From Microbulbifer variabilis ATCC 700307 (GTDB lineage: Bacteria > Pseudomonadota > Gammaproteobacteria > Pseudomonadales > Cellvibrionaceae), in the NCBI RefSeq assembly GCF_000380565.1, contig NZ_AQYJ01000026.1:372001-436000 (forward strand): a stretch of 64,000 bases of DNA, written 5' to 3'. Shown one piece after another: positions 56,520-64,000 of this stretch. The position numbers were made by a program, and so were the translations under genes. Below the pieces are notes generated by a model. The model saw nothing but the letters and a program-made list of their open reading frames with translations, searched no databases and was not told the origin of the DNA. The number at the start of each line of letters is the position of its first letter. Within the stretch, counting starts at the first letter, position 1.

Positions 56520-57875
56520 TTACAAGCGCAAAATATCGTTGTATAGCGCAAGCCCCATAATGCAGAGCACGAGAGCCATACCTACCTGCAGCCCGATCAT
56601 CTGAACCCTCTCAGAAACAGGAGAGCCCTTGATCGCCTCAATACCGTAGTAAAGAAGGTGACCACCATCGAGTACCGGAATAGGTAGCAGATTGAGTACA
56701 CCGAGACTGATACTGAGCAGGGCCAAAAGTGACAAGAATGACTGCCATCCAGCTTCTGCAGAAGTACCCGCCACTTTAGCAATGGTGATTGGACCACTCA
56801 AGTTTTTGGTTGAAAGTTGACCAAATATCAACTTTTTCAAGCTATTCAGGGTGAATACAGTTTTATCCCAGGTCTCCTGTAAACCCTTTGAAAAAGCCCC
56901 CAGAACTCCGTAGTGAAAAACCCGCACCCGCTCCTCCGGCCAGCGCTCAGTTATAGGGCTAACCCCTATACGGCCGATTCGCTCACCGCTATCCAGTGCC
57001 ACTTCTGCTGGAGTTACCGAAAGCGCCAAGCGCTGCCCCTGGCGATCAACCTCTACCTGGAGAGGCACACCGGCGCGGGCACGAACATATTCACTCCACT
57101 CTTTCCAACCGGAAAAGGCCCGCCCATCAGTTCCCACTATCTCATCTCCGGGGCGAATCCCCGCGGCACTGGCAGGGCTCCCCTTGGAAACACTGTGAAG
57201 TTTCATACTCACGGGCGGCGTCCAGAGCTCCAAACCCACCTCAGACAGCGGGTCAGCTACCTCTTTGCCTGATAGCCAGCGGTTGATATCCGCGACCATT
57301 TGGTACTCAAGATTGGAATCTGGATAGCGTACGGAAAACTCGATGCTTCCACTGTCGCCTAGGCGATTCGCTAAGCGCCAATTCAGAGCCTGCCAGGTTG
57401 GTGTGCTCTGACCATCGACGGCAATAATTTCCTGACCGGACTCCAGCCCTGCTACCTCGGCGATACTTCCGGGTTTTACCGCGCTAATGATGGGTACTGG
57501 GCCGGCACTGCCCCCCATAAACACTACCCAAAAGAGTACTATTGCCAATAGGAAGTTTGCGGCCGGCCCTGCAGCAGCAATTGCCATTCGCGCCCAGACA
57601 CTCTTGCGATTGAAAGCATGATCCAGTTCATGACTGGCAACTTTGCCCTCCCGCTCATCAAGCATCTTGACGTAACCGCCAAGAGGAATAGCCGAAATAG
57701 TAAATTCTGTACCGTGGCGGTCATAACGGGAAATGAGGCGGCGGCCAAAGCCCACGGAAAAACGCAGCACCTTGACTCCACAGAGACGTGCTACAAGAAA
57801 GTGTCCAAACTCGTGGAAGGATACCAGTACACCGAGAGCCACCAAGGCCCAGATTGCCGTCTGAATTAAATCCAT
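56520..57875 (-). CDS. rseP: Site-2 protease RseP
   Basis: Intramembrane zinc metalloprotease that completes RseA cleavage and so releases sigma-E; it also clears remnant signal peptides. The 451-residue product has HEFGH at residues 21-25 in the first membrane segment. Two PDZ domains follow, with the typical elements GSIAEVAGLESGQEIIAVDG and GSPASAAGIRPGDEIVGTDG. The third metal-ligand motif is LLPIPVLDGGH in a later membrane segment. It lies between dxr and the bamA copies. Its substrate RseA is encoded at 3048-3734. Confidence 0.97.
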   Translation of the reverse strand: MDLIQTAIWALVALGVLVSFHEFGHFLVARLCGVKVLRFSVGFGRRLISRYDRHGTEFTISAIPLGGYVKMLDEREGKVASHELDHAFNRKSVWARMAIAAAGPAANFLLAIVLFWVVFMGGSAGPVPIISAVKPGSIAEVAGLESGQEIIAVDGQSTPTWQALNWRLANRLGDSGSIEFSVRYPDSNLEYQMVADINRWLSGKEVADPLSEVGLELWTPPVSMKLHSVSKGSPASAAGIRPGDEIVGTDGRAFSGWKEWSEYVRARAGVPLQVEVDRQGQRLALSVTPAEVALDSGERIGRIGVSPITERWPEERVRVFHYGVLGAFSKGLQETWDKTVFTLNSLKKLIFGQLSTKNLSGPITIAKVAGTSAEAGWQSFLSLLALLSISLGVLNLLPIPVLDGGHLLYYGIEAIKGSPVSERVQMIGLQVGMALVLCIMGLALYNDILRL

Positions 57876-57932
57876 ACTCAGTTACAGTCTCTTTTCATGC
57901 GCAAACCCCGGCATTATACGCCTACCGACTTA

Positions 57933-59117
57933 TTAGAGCGCCCCAAGGGTTCGCTCAGTCAGCTCCCGCGCATTGAGATCAATGGTTTCGACTGCGTCCA
58001 GCCCCGTCAGTTCAACTACCGCAGTGCTATTCATCACTTTTTCTATAGCAGCTGCAATACTAGTAAACGCAATGCGCCCCTGTAAAAACGCCTCAACCGC
58101 GATTTCATTTGCTGCATTCAGCACCGTAGGCGCACTTCCTCCCATGTCAATAGCCTCCTGGGCCAGGCGCAGGCAAGGAAAGCGTTGATAGTCAGGGGCT
58201 TCAAAATCCAACCGCCCCTGAGTAATTAAGTCGAGAGCAGGCACCCCGGCATCAATCCGCTTAGGAAAGGCTAGAGCATGGGCTATTGGCGTACGCATGT
58301 CCGGGTTCCCCATCTGAGCAAGCAGTGATCCATCCCTATACTGGACCATAGAGTGAATAATGCTCTGCGGATGCACCACCACCTCAATTTGCTCCGGTCG
58401 TGCATTGAACAGGTAGCAGGCCTCAATAAATTCCAACCCTTTGTTCATCATGGTGGCGGAATCCACCGAAATCTTCCGCCCCATGGACCAATTTGGGTGT
58501 GCACAAGCTTCGTCTGGTGTCACCTTATATAGATCGCCGGTATCGCGTGTACGGAAAGGCCCCCCGGAACCTGTAAGTAAAATTTTCTCCACACCCGCCT
58601 CTTCCAAGCTCTCACACGGAGATGGTAAACACTGGAAAATTGCGTTGTGCTCACTGTCCACAGGTAACAACTGGGCGCCGCTGGCATGCAGGGCTCGCAG
58701 GAATACAGGGCCAGCCATAACCAGCGCCTCTTTATTGGCGAGCAGCACTTTTTTCCCAGCCTCAACCGCCGCAAGTGTCGGGCGTAAGCCGGCAGCACCG
58801 ACGATTGCCGCCATCACCACATCAGTCTCATCCTCTGAGGCTACCCGACATAGGCCCTCGGCACCCGATAGCACTTCAGTATCCACTCCCTCTGCTAGCA
58901 GCGCCCGTAAGTCTTCAGCCTTTTCAGCACCGTTAACCACGGCATAGCGGGGATTAAATCTGCGGCACTGCTGAGCTAGCTCCGCCACTCTCTCATTGGC
59001 GGTCAAGGCAAATATTGAGTACTGCTGCGGATGGCGGGCAAGTACATCCAGCGTACTAACTCCGATTGAGCCTGTGGAGCCTAGTACGGTTACCGCCTGT
59101 GGGGAATTACCTTGCAT
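57933..59117 (-). CDS. dxr: 1-deoxy-D-xylulose-5-phosphate reductoisomerase
   Basis: Second enzyme of the MEP isoprenoid pathway. The 394-residue protein has the NADPH-binding GSTGSIG at residues 13-19, the metal/substrate site [28 protein letters not shown], and [20 protein letters not shown]. Its product feeds UppS, encoded two genes upstream. Confidence 0.98.
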   Translation of the reverse strand: MQGNSPQAVTVLGSTGSIGVSTLDVLARHPQQYSIFALTANERVAELAQQCRRFNPRYAVVNGAEKAEDLRALLAEGVDTEVLSGAEGLCRVASEDETDVVMAAIVGAAGLRPTLAAVEAGKKVLLANKEALVMAGPVFLRALHASGAQLLPVDSEHNAIFQCLPSPCESLEEAGVEKILLTGSGGPFRTRDTGDLYKVTPDEACAHPNWSMGRKISVDSATMMNKGLEFIEACYLFNARPEQIEVVVHPQSIIHSMVQYRDGSLLAQMGNPDMRTPIAHALAFPKRIDAGVPALDLITQGRLDFEAPDYQRFPCLRLAQEAIDMGGSAPTVLNAANEIAVEAFLQGRIAFTSIAAAIEKVMNSTAVVELTGLDAVETIDLNARELTERTLGAL

Positions 59118-59239
59118 GAGCGCTCGCTAAACCTGGGAAACTGTTGGCGCCATCACTCCACTCACACCTCGCCAACCTGAGGCAGTGCGAACAAAATGAC
59201 ATAACACCGGAAAAGAGTTCAAAAGGGCAAATGAGCCCA

Positions 59240-60085
59240 TTACAGATACTTGGGTAACTCACTGGCGAGAGCGGCCATAGTAAATACCGGCAGAGCAGCG
59301 GAAAGGCTGTCGAGCCTGTCCATAATCCCCCCGTGCCCTGGTAGTATATGGCTGCTGTCCTTGATACCCCGATGTCGCTTGAACATGCTTTCCAGGAGAT
59401 CGCCTATTACAGAAGCAAGAGCAGTGACAAGGACACCAAAGGTAAAGAGAAGAGTGTTCTTTAAAGGCAGTGCAAATAAGAATGAGGTCCCAAGTGCAAG
59501 TATCAGGCATGCCCCAAGACCACCAAAAAAGCCCTCCCAAGATTTGCCTGGGCTGACTTCGCGCGCCAGTTTGCGTCTACCGTACTTGCGTCCTACGAAA
59601 TAAGCGCCCACATCTGCCGCCACAACAATAGCGACTACATAGAGCACCAACCAGGCACCGTGATCAAGTCCTCGGAGAATCACAAGAGAGAGCCAGCTGG
59701 GCACAAGAACCAACAGTCCCACCATGCCGCGCACCCAGCGATTGCCCCAAAGCATAGCGCTGGCGGGGTAGCTCTGGACCCAAAGGAAAGCAAGAGCCCA
59801 CCAGCCGCAGGCCACCGCCAATATCTGACGGGCTCGATCTATATCCGGTGAAGCAAACTCCATAGAAAATACATACTGCGCGGTTAGAACAAGAGTACCA
59901 CCCAGTAATGCAAGAAAAACGAAACGCAGAGCGCGATTCAGATTAGAAAGATTGGCCCACTCCCAGCCGCCCAGCAATACTACAGCGACAAAAACCAGCG
60001 TATACCACTGTATCGGCAGAAAAAATAGCACCCCTGCAAACAGTACCAGCAATACCAGCGCAGTAATTATTCTTTGTTTTAGCAC
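59240..60085 (-). CDS. cdsA: Phosphatidate cytidylyltransferase
   Basis: Makes CDP-diacylglycerol for phospholipid synthesis. The 281-residue polytopic membrane protein has about eight membrane segments and the family signature near the C-terminus, GDLLESMFKRHRGIKDSSHI followed by LPGHGGIMDRLDS. GRKYGRRKLAREVSPGKSWEG is also typical. It sits between uppS and dxr. Confidence 0.97.
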   Translation of the reverse strand: MLKQRIITALVLLVLFAGVLFFLPIQWYTLVFVAVVLLGGWEWANLSNLNRALRFVFLALLGGTLVLTAQYVFSMEFASPDIDRARQILAVACGWWALAFLWVQSYPASAMLWGNRWVRGMVGLLVLVPSWLSLVILRGLDHGAWLVLYVVAIVVAADVGAYFVGRKYGRRKLAREVSPGKSWEGFFGGLGACLILALGTSFLFALPLKNTLLFTFGVLVTALASVIGDLLESMFKRHRGIKDSSHILPGHGGIMDRLDSLSAALPVFTMAALASELPKYL

Positions 60086-60211
60086 CGAAAACCCCTTTCA
60101 TCTGGACCCGCATTTCAGATCGCACTCTTCTCGCGACCCGGAATACCCCGGTGTAGTATTCCTAAATTTCACACAGGCAAAAAAATAGCCGCGCCTCCGG
60201 CCCAATATCAA

Positions 60212-60961
60212 TCAGGCCTGCGCAGCCGTGTCCCCTTCGCCAGCCCGGCCGCCGAAACGACGATCGCGCTGTTGAAATGCCGCAATTGCCGCATCCAGAG
60301 CGGCCTCACCAAAGTCAGGCCACAGTGTATCTGTAAAATAGAGTTCGCTGTAGGCGGCCTGCCATAAAATAAAATTGCTGATACGTTGCTCTCCACTGGA
60401 TCTTATCAGCAGATCCACCGCAGGCAAATCGGCGAGTTGTATATTGCTACCGACTGCCTCTTCGTCGATAGCATCGAGCGAGCGTTCACCTTTTAACACT
60501 TGTTCCGCTAATTGGCGTGCTGCCTGAGTAATATCCCAACGCCCGCCATAGTCAGCAGCAATAACCAAGTTACCCTGACTACCCTCTCGAGTAATCTCCT
60601 CCGCTTCAGCTATTGCACGCTGTAATCGGGGGGAGAAACGATCGCGACGCCCAATCACCCGCAAACGAATACCTTCATCGCACATACGACGGGCCTCTTT
60701 GCGCAAATATGAGTGAAACAGGCTCATTAAGAGCTCCACCTCTTTGGGCGGGCGCTGCCAGTTCTCACTGGAAAAGGCGAACAATGTCAGAACTTCAACC
60801 CCGCGGCTCCTACACGCAGAAAGGAGATCGCGAATACGCTCGACTCCGGCTTTGTGGCCCGCTGAGGGAGCGAGCCCCCTGCGGGCGGCCCAGCGACCAT
60901 TGCCATCCATGATGATGGCAATATGCCTGGGGCTAGTCAGCTCGGTACCACCGATGCTCAT
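60212..60961 (-). CDS. uppS: Undecaprenyl diphosphate synthase
   Basis: Cis-prenyltransferase making the C55 carrier for peptidoglycan and O-antigen. The 249-residue protein has IAIIMDGNGRWAARRG with catalytic Asp19, GHKAGVERIRDLLSACRSRG, LTLFAFSSENWQRP, and the C-terminal LLIRSSGEQRISNFILWQ. Its ATG overlaps the frr TAA by one base. Confidence 0.98.
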   Translation of the reverse strand: MSIGGTELTSPRHIAIIMDGNGRWAARRGLAPSAGHKAGVERIRDLLSACRSRGVEVLTLFAFSSENWQRPPKEVELLMSLFHSYLRKEARRMCDEGIRLRVIGRRDRFSPRLQRAIAEAEEITREGSQGNLVIAADYGGRWDITQAARQLAEQVLKGERSLDAIDEEAVGSNIQLADLPAVDLLIRSSGEQRISNFILWQAAYSELYFTDTLWPDFGEAALDAAIAAFQQRDRRFGGRAGEGDTAAQA

Positions 60962-61518
60962 TAAATTTCCATCAGGTCTTTTTCTTTGACCGCGAGTGAT
61001 TTATCAACATCCGCAACAAACTGATCTGTAATCTTCTGAATATCATCGCCAGCACGACGTTCGTCGTCCTCAGAGATTTCTTTGTCCTTTACCAGGGACT
61101 TCACTTCCGCCAAAGAATCACGACGGATATTGCGGATAGATACACGCGCAGTCTCAGCCTCGCCGCGAGCCTGACGAATAAAGTTCTTTCGAGTCTCTTC
61201 GGTCAGCATCGGCATCGGAATACGAATAACCGCTCCGGCAGTACTGGGGTTCAGACCCAGATCGGACTTCATGATTGCCTTCTCGATATCCGGAACCAGA
61301 TTCTTCTCCCAGGGAGTTACCGACAAGGTACGCGCATCCTCAACAGTGACGTTGGCAACCTGAGACAGTGGAGTATCGGAGCCATAGTAGGAAACATGAA
61401 TACCGTCGAGAATACTCGGGTGCGCGCGGCCGGTGCGAATTTTATTGAAATTATTGGCCAGTGCGTCGAGCGCCTTGCCCATACGAGTCTTAGCGTCTTT
61501 TTTGATATCTTCAATCAC
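60961..61518 (-). CDS. frr: Ribosome recycling factor
   Basis: Splits post-termination ribosomes with EF-G. The 185-residue product starts at GTG 61516-61518 ([20 protein letters not shown]), overlapping the pyrH TGA. Conserved parts are [40 protein letters not shown] and [17 protein letters not shown]. Length is normal. Confidence 0.98.
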   Translation of the reverse strand: MIEDIKKDAKTRMGKALDALANNFNKIRTGRAHPSILDGIHVSYYGSDTPLSQVANVTVEDARTLSVTPWEKNLVPDIEKAIMKSDLGLNPSTAGAVIRIPMPMLTEETRKNFIRQARGEAETARVSIRNIRRDSLAEVKSLVKDKEISEDDERRAGDDIQKITDQFVADVDKSLAVKEKDLMEI

Positions 61519-62252
61519 GATTTCACTTCCTCTTCGATTAGCGTGCCTTCCTCACCGCCCACAACAATATTGAGCAGCGCCCCGGTCTTATCCATGCGGA
61601 ACACCCGCACAGGCATGTTGTGCTCCCGGCAGAGGCAGATTGCAGTTAAATCCATTACGCCTAGCTTCTTATCCAGAACCTCGTCATAGGTGAGCTGATC
61701 ATAGCGAGTTGCACTCGGATCCAGGACCGGATCAGCCGAGTAAACACCATCCACCTTTGTGGCTTTCAATACCAGCTCAGCCTCAATTTCAATCCCGCGC
61801 AAACAGGCTGCAGAGTCCGTGGTAAAAAACGGATTGCCAGTTCCCGCAGCAAAAATCAGCACCTCGCCACGCTCCAAATAGCGAATTGCTGCGCGGCGGT
61901 CATAGTGATCCACAATGCCGCTCATCTGGATTGAGGACATAACTCGCGAAGAGATATCGGATCTCTCCAGGGCATCGCGCAGGGCCAGGGCATTCATCAC
62001 CGTGGCCAACATTCCCATATGATCGCCGGTTACCCGATCAAGGCCCGCAGCACTCAGTGCCGCTCCGCGAAACAGGTTACCCCCGCCCACAACCAAACCA
62101 ACCTGAACACCAATACCGACGAGCTGGCCAATTTCCAGGGCCATCTTATCCAGCACCTTGGGGCTGATACCAAAGCCCTGGTCGCCCATCAGCTCTTCGC
62201 CGCTGAGCTTTAACAGAATTCTTTTATATTTGCGGTCTTTAATACCGGGCAT
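61515..62252 (-). CDS. pyrH: Uridylate kinase
   Basis: Phosphorylates UMP to UDP. The 245-residue amino-acid-kinase-fold protein has [60 protein letters not shown] and [20 protein letters not shown]. It overlaps frr by four bases and is separated from tsf by a structured 161-base gap. Confidence 0.98.
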   Translation of the reverse strand: MPGIKDRKYKRILLKLSGEELMGDQGFGISPKVLDKMALEIGQLVGIGVQVGLVVGGGNLFRGAALSAAGLDRVTGDHMGMLATVMNALALRDALERSDISSRVMSSIQMSGIVDHYDRRAAIRYLERGEVLIFAAGTGNPFFTTDSAACLRGIEIEAELVLKATKVDGVYSADPVLDPSATRYDQLTYDEVLDKKLGVMDLTAICLCREHNMPVRVFRMDKTGALLNIVVGGEEGTLIEEEVKS

Positions 62253-62333
62253 TCGTCGGTCCTCTCAAATGTACCTGTTTAGTGGCCAAGTATTGCCGCC
62301 GAACATTACAACACTTTCAGTCAATTACACAGA

Positions 62334-62377
62334 GGGGTGCCCCGCTGTAGGCATAAGACCCCCAGCGGAAGCACCCC
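62334..62377 (-). other. Large imperfect hairpin in the tsf-pyrH gap
   Basis: GGGGTGCCCCGCTG (62334-62347) pairs with CAGCGGAAGCACCCC (62363-62377) apart from a one-base bulge or mismatch around a 15-base loop. A further GC-rich stretch up to 62402 repeats GGCACCC. No U-tract follows, so it may be an attenuator, processing site or repeated intergenic element. Confidence 0.5.
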
Positions 62378-62413
62378 ACCGTGAGCGGGTACCGAGGCAC
62401 CCACATTATTCGA

Positions 62414-63277
62414 TCAGGAAGAGGATTTAACCTGAGCGGCAACTTCCGCTGCAAAATCAACTTCTTCTTTTTCGATACCTTCACCCACTTCGAAGCGAAT
62501 GAAAGAAGTTACATCAGCACCGGCATCTTTAACCAGCTTGCCAATGCTCACGTCTGGATTCTTAACGAACGGCTGCTCTACCAAGCTGTTCTCTTTCAGG
62601 AACTTCTTGATACGACCACCCATCATCTTCTCTACGATTTCAGCCGGCTTGCCTTCCATATCTGGCTGGGCCTTGATGATATCCTTCTCTTTTTCCAGAA
62701 CGTCGGCAGGCATATCTTCCGGCTTGTTTACCTGAGGGTTAACTGCGGTTACGTGCATGGCGACGTCTTTTGCCAGCTCAACCTCACCAGCGCTCAGAGC
62801 GACCAGAGCCGCAATACGATTGTTGGAGTGTACATAGGCACCCACGACCGGGGCTTCAACCAGCTCGATCCGGCGCACACCAATGTTCTCGCCGATCTTT
62901 TGAACCAGTGCTTCGCGAGCAGTTTCCAGCTCACCTTCCATCAGGGCAGCGACATCCTGTTGGCGCTCAGTAAATGCCTTATCAACAACCTTGGCAACAA
63001 AAGCCTGGAAGTTATCGTCACGGGCAACGAAATCAGTTTCAGAGTTCACCTCGATCAACACACCGAAGCTGCCATCTTCAGCAACTTTAGCGGCAACAAC
63101 GCCGTCGGCAGCGGTGCGGCCAGCTTTCTTTGCAGCCTTCAGGCCAGAGGCTTTGCGCAGATCTTCGATTGCTTTCTCGATATCGCCATCCGCTGCGGTG
63201 AGTGCTTTCTTACACTCCATCATTGGCAGGCCGGTGCGCTCACGCAGTTCTTTTACCATAGACGCGGTAATCGCCAT
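62414..63277 (-). CDS. tsf: Elongation factor Ts
   Basis: Nucleotide exchange factor for EF-Tu. The 287-residue protein has the N-terminal UBA-like [20 protein letters not shown], the EF-Tu contact motif [28 protein letters not shown], and the C-terminal [20 protein letters not shown]. It follows rpsB across a terminator-like hairpin. Confidence 0.98.
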   Translation of the reverse strand: MAITASMVKELRERTGLPMMECKKALTAADGDIEKAIEDLRKASGLKAAKKAGRTAADGVVAAKVAEDGSFGVLIEVNSETDFVARDDNFQAFVAKVVDKAFTERQQDVAALMEGELETAREALVQKIGENIGVRRIELVEAPVVGAYVHSNNRIAALVALSAGEVELAKDVAMHVTAVNPQVNKPEDMPADVLEKEKDIIKAQPDMEGKPAEIVEKMMGGRIKKFLKENSLVEQPFVKNPDVSIGKLVKDAGADVTSFIRFEVGEGIEKEEVDFAAEVAAQVKSSS

Positions 63278-63312
63278 GATTCTTTCCTCGGGGTTCTGTC
63301 ACTAAAAATTAG

Positions 63313-63343
63313 AAAAAAGGGGCCGTAATTTGGGCCCCTTTTT
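63313..63343 (-). terminator. Attenuator/terminator between rpsB and tsf
   Basis: AAAAAGGGGCC and GGCCCCTTTTT pair around an 8-base loop and give U-tracts on both strands. E. coli also has a partial terminator at this place, which reduces tsf expression relative to rpsB. Confidence 0.8.
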
Positions 63344-63390
63344 GAGTTCGCAATGTAACGCTATTGGGTTACACCACTTCGCCCTGCAAA

Positions 63391-64000
63391 TTACTCTGCA
63401 GCAGCTTCGTCATCGCTAGCTTCGACGTACTCGTCTTTATTCACTGCGCTGCCAGCTTCAGCTGCACCGGCGAGAACCGCATCGGCTACAACAGTGGTGT
63501 ACAGCTTGATCGCGCGAATAGCGTCGTCGTTACCGGGAATTACGTAGTCAACACCAATCGGGTCGCTATTGGTATCAACAACACCAATTACGGGGATGCC
63601 CAGCTTGTTGGCTTCCTGGATAGCAATGCGCTCGTGCTCAACATCGATTACGAAGATCGCATCGGGCAGGCCGCCCATATCCTTGATACCACCGATGGAG
63701 CGCTCGAGCTTATCCATGGTGCGAGTACGCATCAGGGCTTCTTTCTTGGTCAGCTTCTCGAAAGTACCGTCCTGGGACTGAACTTCCAGGTCGCGGAAAC
63801 GCTTGATGGAAGCGCGAATGGTTTTATAGTTGGTGAGCATACCACCCAGCCAGCGGTTGCTGACATATGGCTGGCCACAGCGCTCAGCCTGCTCTTTGAT
63901 AGATTTCTGTGCAGCACGCTTGGTGCCAACAAACATAATCTTTTTCTTTTGAGCAGCCATCCCCTTGATCACCTGCAGGGCTTCATTGAAAGCCGGTACA
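63391..64000 (-). CDS. rpsB: 30S ribosomal protein S2 (N-terminus beyond window)
   Basis: About 203 residues are present, beginning in [17 protein letters not shown], so roughly 48 N-terminal residues are outside the window by comparison with E. coli S2. Family motifs include [49 protein letters not shown] and [20 protein letters not shown]. The C-terminal tail is acidic ([10 protein letters not shown]). An internal GTG/ATG near 63972 is not the start. Confidence 0.97.
   Translation of the reverse strand, partial: VPAFNEALQVIKGMAAQKKKIMFVGTKRAAQKSIKEQAERCGQPYVSNRWLGGMLTNYKTIRASIKRFRDLEVQSQDGTFEKLTKKEALMRTRTMDKLERSIGGIKDMGGLPDAIFVIDVEHERIAIQEANKLGIPVIGVVDTNSDPIGVDYVIPGNDDAIRAIKLYTTVVADAVLAGAAEAGSAVNKDEYVEASDDEAAAE

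Noticed and set aside
62381..63328. 315-codon open frame on the plus strand
   Set aside because: Antisense to tsf, with no recognisable motif; shadow of a highly expressed gene.

Overview
The window is a 64 kb piece of a gammaproteobacterial chromosome. The gene orders rpoE-rseA-rseB-rseC divergent from nadB, sdhE-ygfX, rpsP-rimM-trmD-rplS, and rpsB-tsf-pyrH-frr-uppS-cdsA-dxr-rseP-bamA-skp-lpxD-fabZ-lpxA-lpxB-rnhB are classic for that class. Together with the moderate GC content and the dsbC/hom/thrC/recJ neighbourhood they suggest a marine Cellvibrionales-type organism (Microbulbifer-like). That genus-level guess is inference only. No rRNA, tRNA, CRISPR array, transposase or phage gene was seen.

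Layout. 1-1354: peptidoglycan-peptide recycling (3' end of mpaA, convergent dipeptide epimerase). 1395-4472: the sigma-E envelope-stress operon, with nadB divergent. 6290-8117: ygfX/sdhE and ygfZ. 8289-10560: an AT-rich accessory patch (small secreted protein, methyltransferase, membrane-anchored Rossmann-like protein), then two uracil-DNA glycosylase-family genes. 12739-15982: three tandem paralogues of a secreted propeller-like protein, with a decayed GNAT acetyltransferase between two of them. 16000-19110: yajQ, yaeQ, lemA and two TPM-domain genes. 19401-26304: a second AT-rich accessory region with a 594-residue orphan membrane protein, a peptide-export operon and an outer-membrane barrel gene. 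26535-36514: lysS, prfB (with its programmed frameshift), a CueR-like regulator, a lipoprotein, two exporters, recJ, thrC and hom. 36858-40364: asparaginase, regulator and aspartase on the plus strand. 40414-47507: dsbC, rplS-trmD-rimM-rpsP, ffh, ypjD and a CorC-type gene. 47538-64000: the lipid A / outer-membrane assembly / translation superoperon on the minus strand.

The most interesting region is 21291-24867. An adaptor (HlyD/CvaA type), a peptidase-containing ABC transporter (CvaB type, with triad C37/H110/D126) and an unlisted 46-codon gene form one minus-strand transcription unit. The small gene encodes a 15-residue double-glycine leader very like those of class II microcins, followed by a 31-residue Ile/Lys-rich, acidic-tailed core. 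This reads as a small self-contained microcin-type peptide production and export system. No immunity gene or TolC was found beside it.

The second striking feature is at 55116-56405. It is a tandem partial copy of bamA encoding only the signal peptide and POTRA domains. It sits between rseP and the full bamA and ends at an amber codon just before the last strand of POTRA5. The two copies differ mostly at synonymous positions, which suggests the barrel-less protein is maintained.

Envelope biology dominates the window: sigma-E and its regulators, RseP, BamA, Skp, LpxA/B/D, FabZ, Dxr, UppS, CdsA, DsbC, MpaA and the epimerase together build, monitor and recycle the cell envelope.
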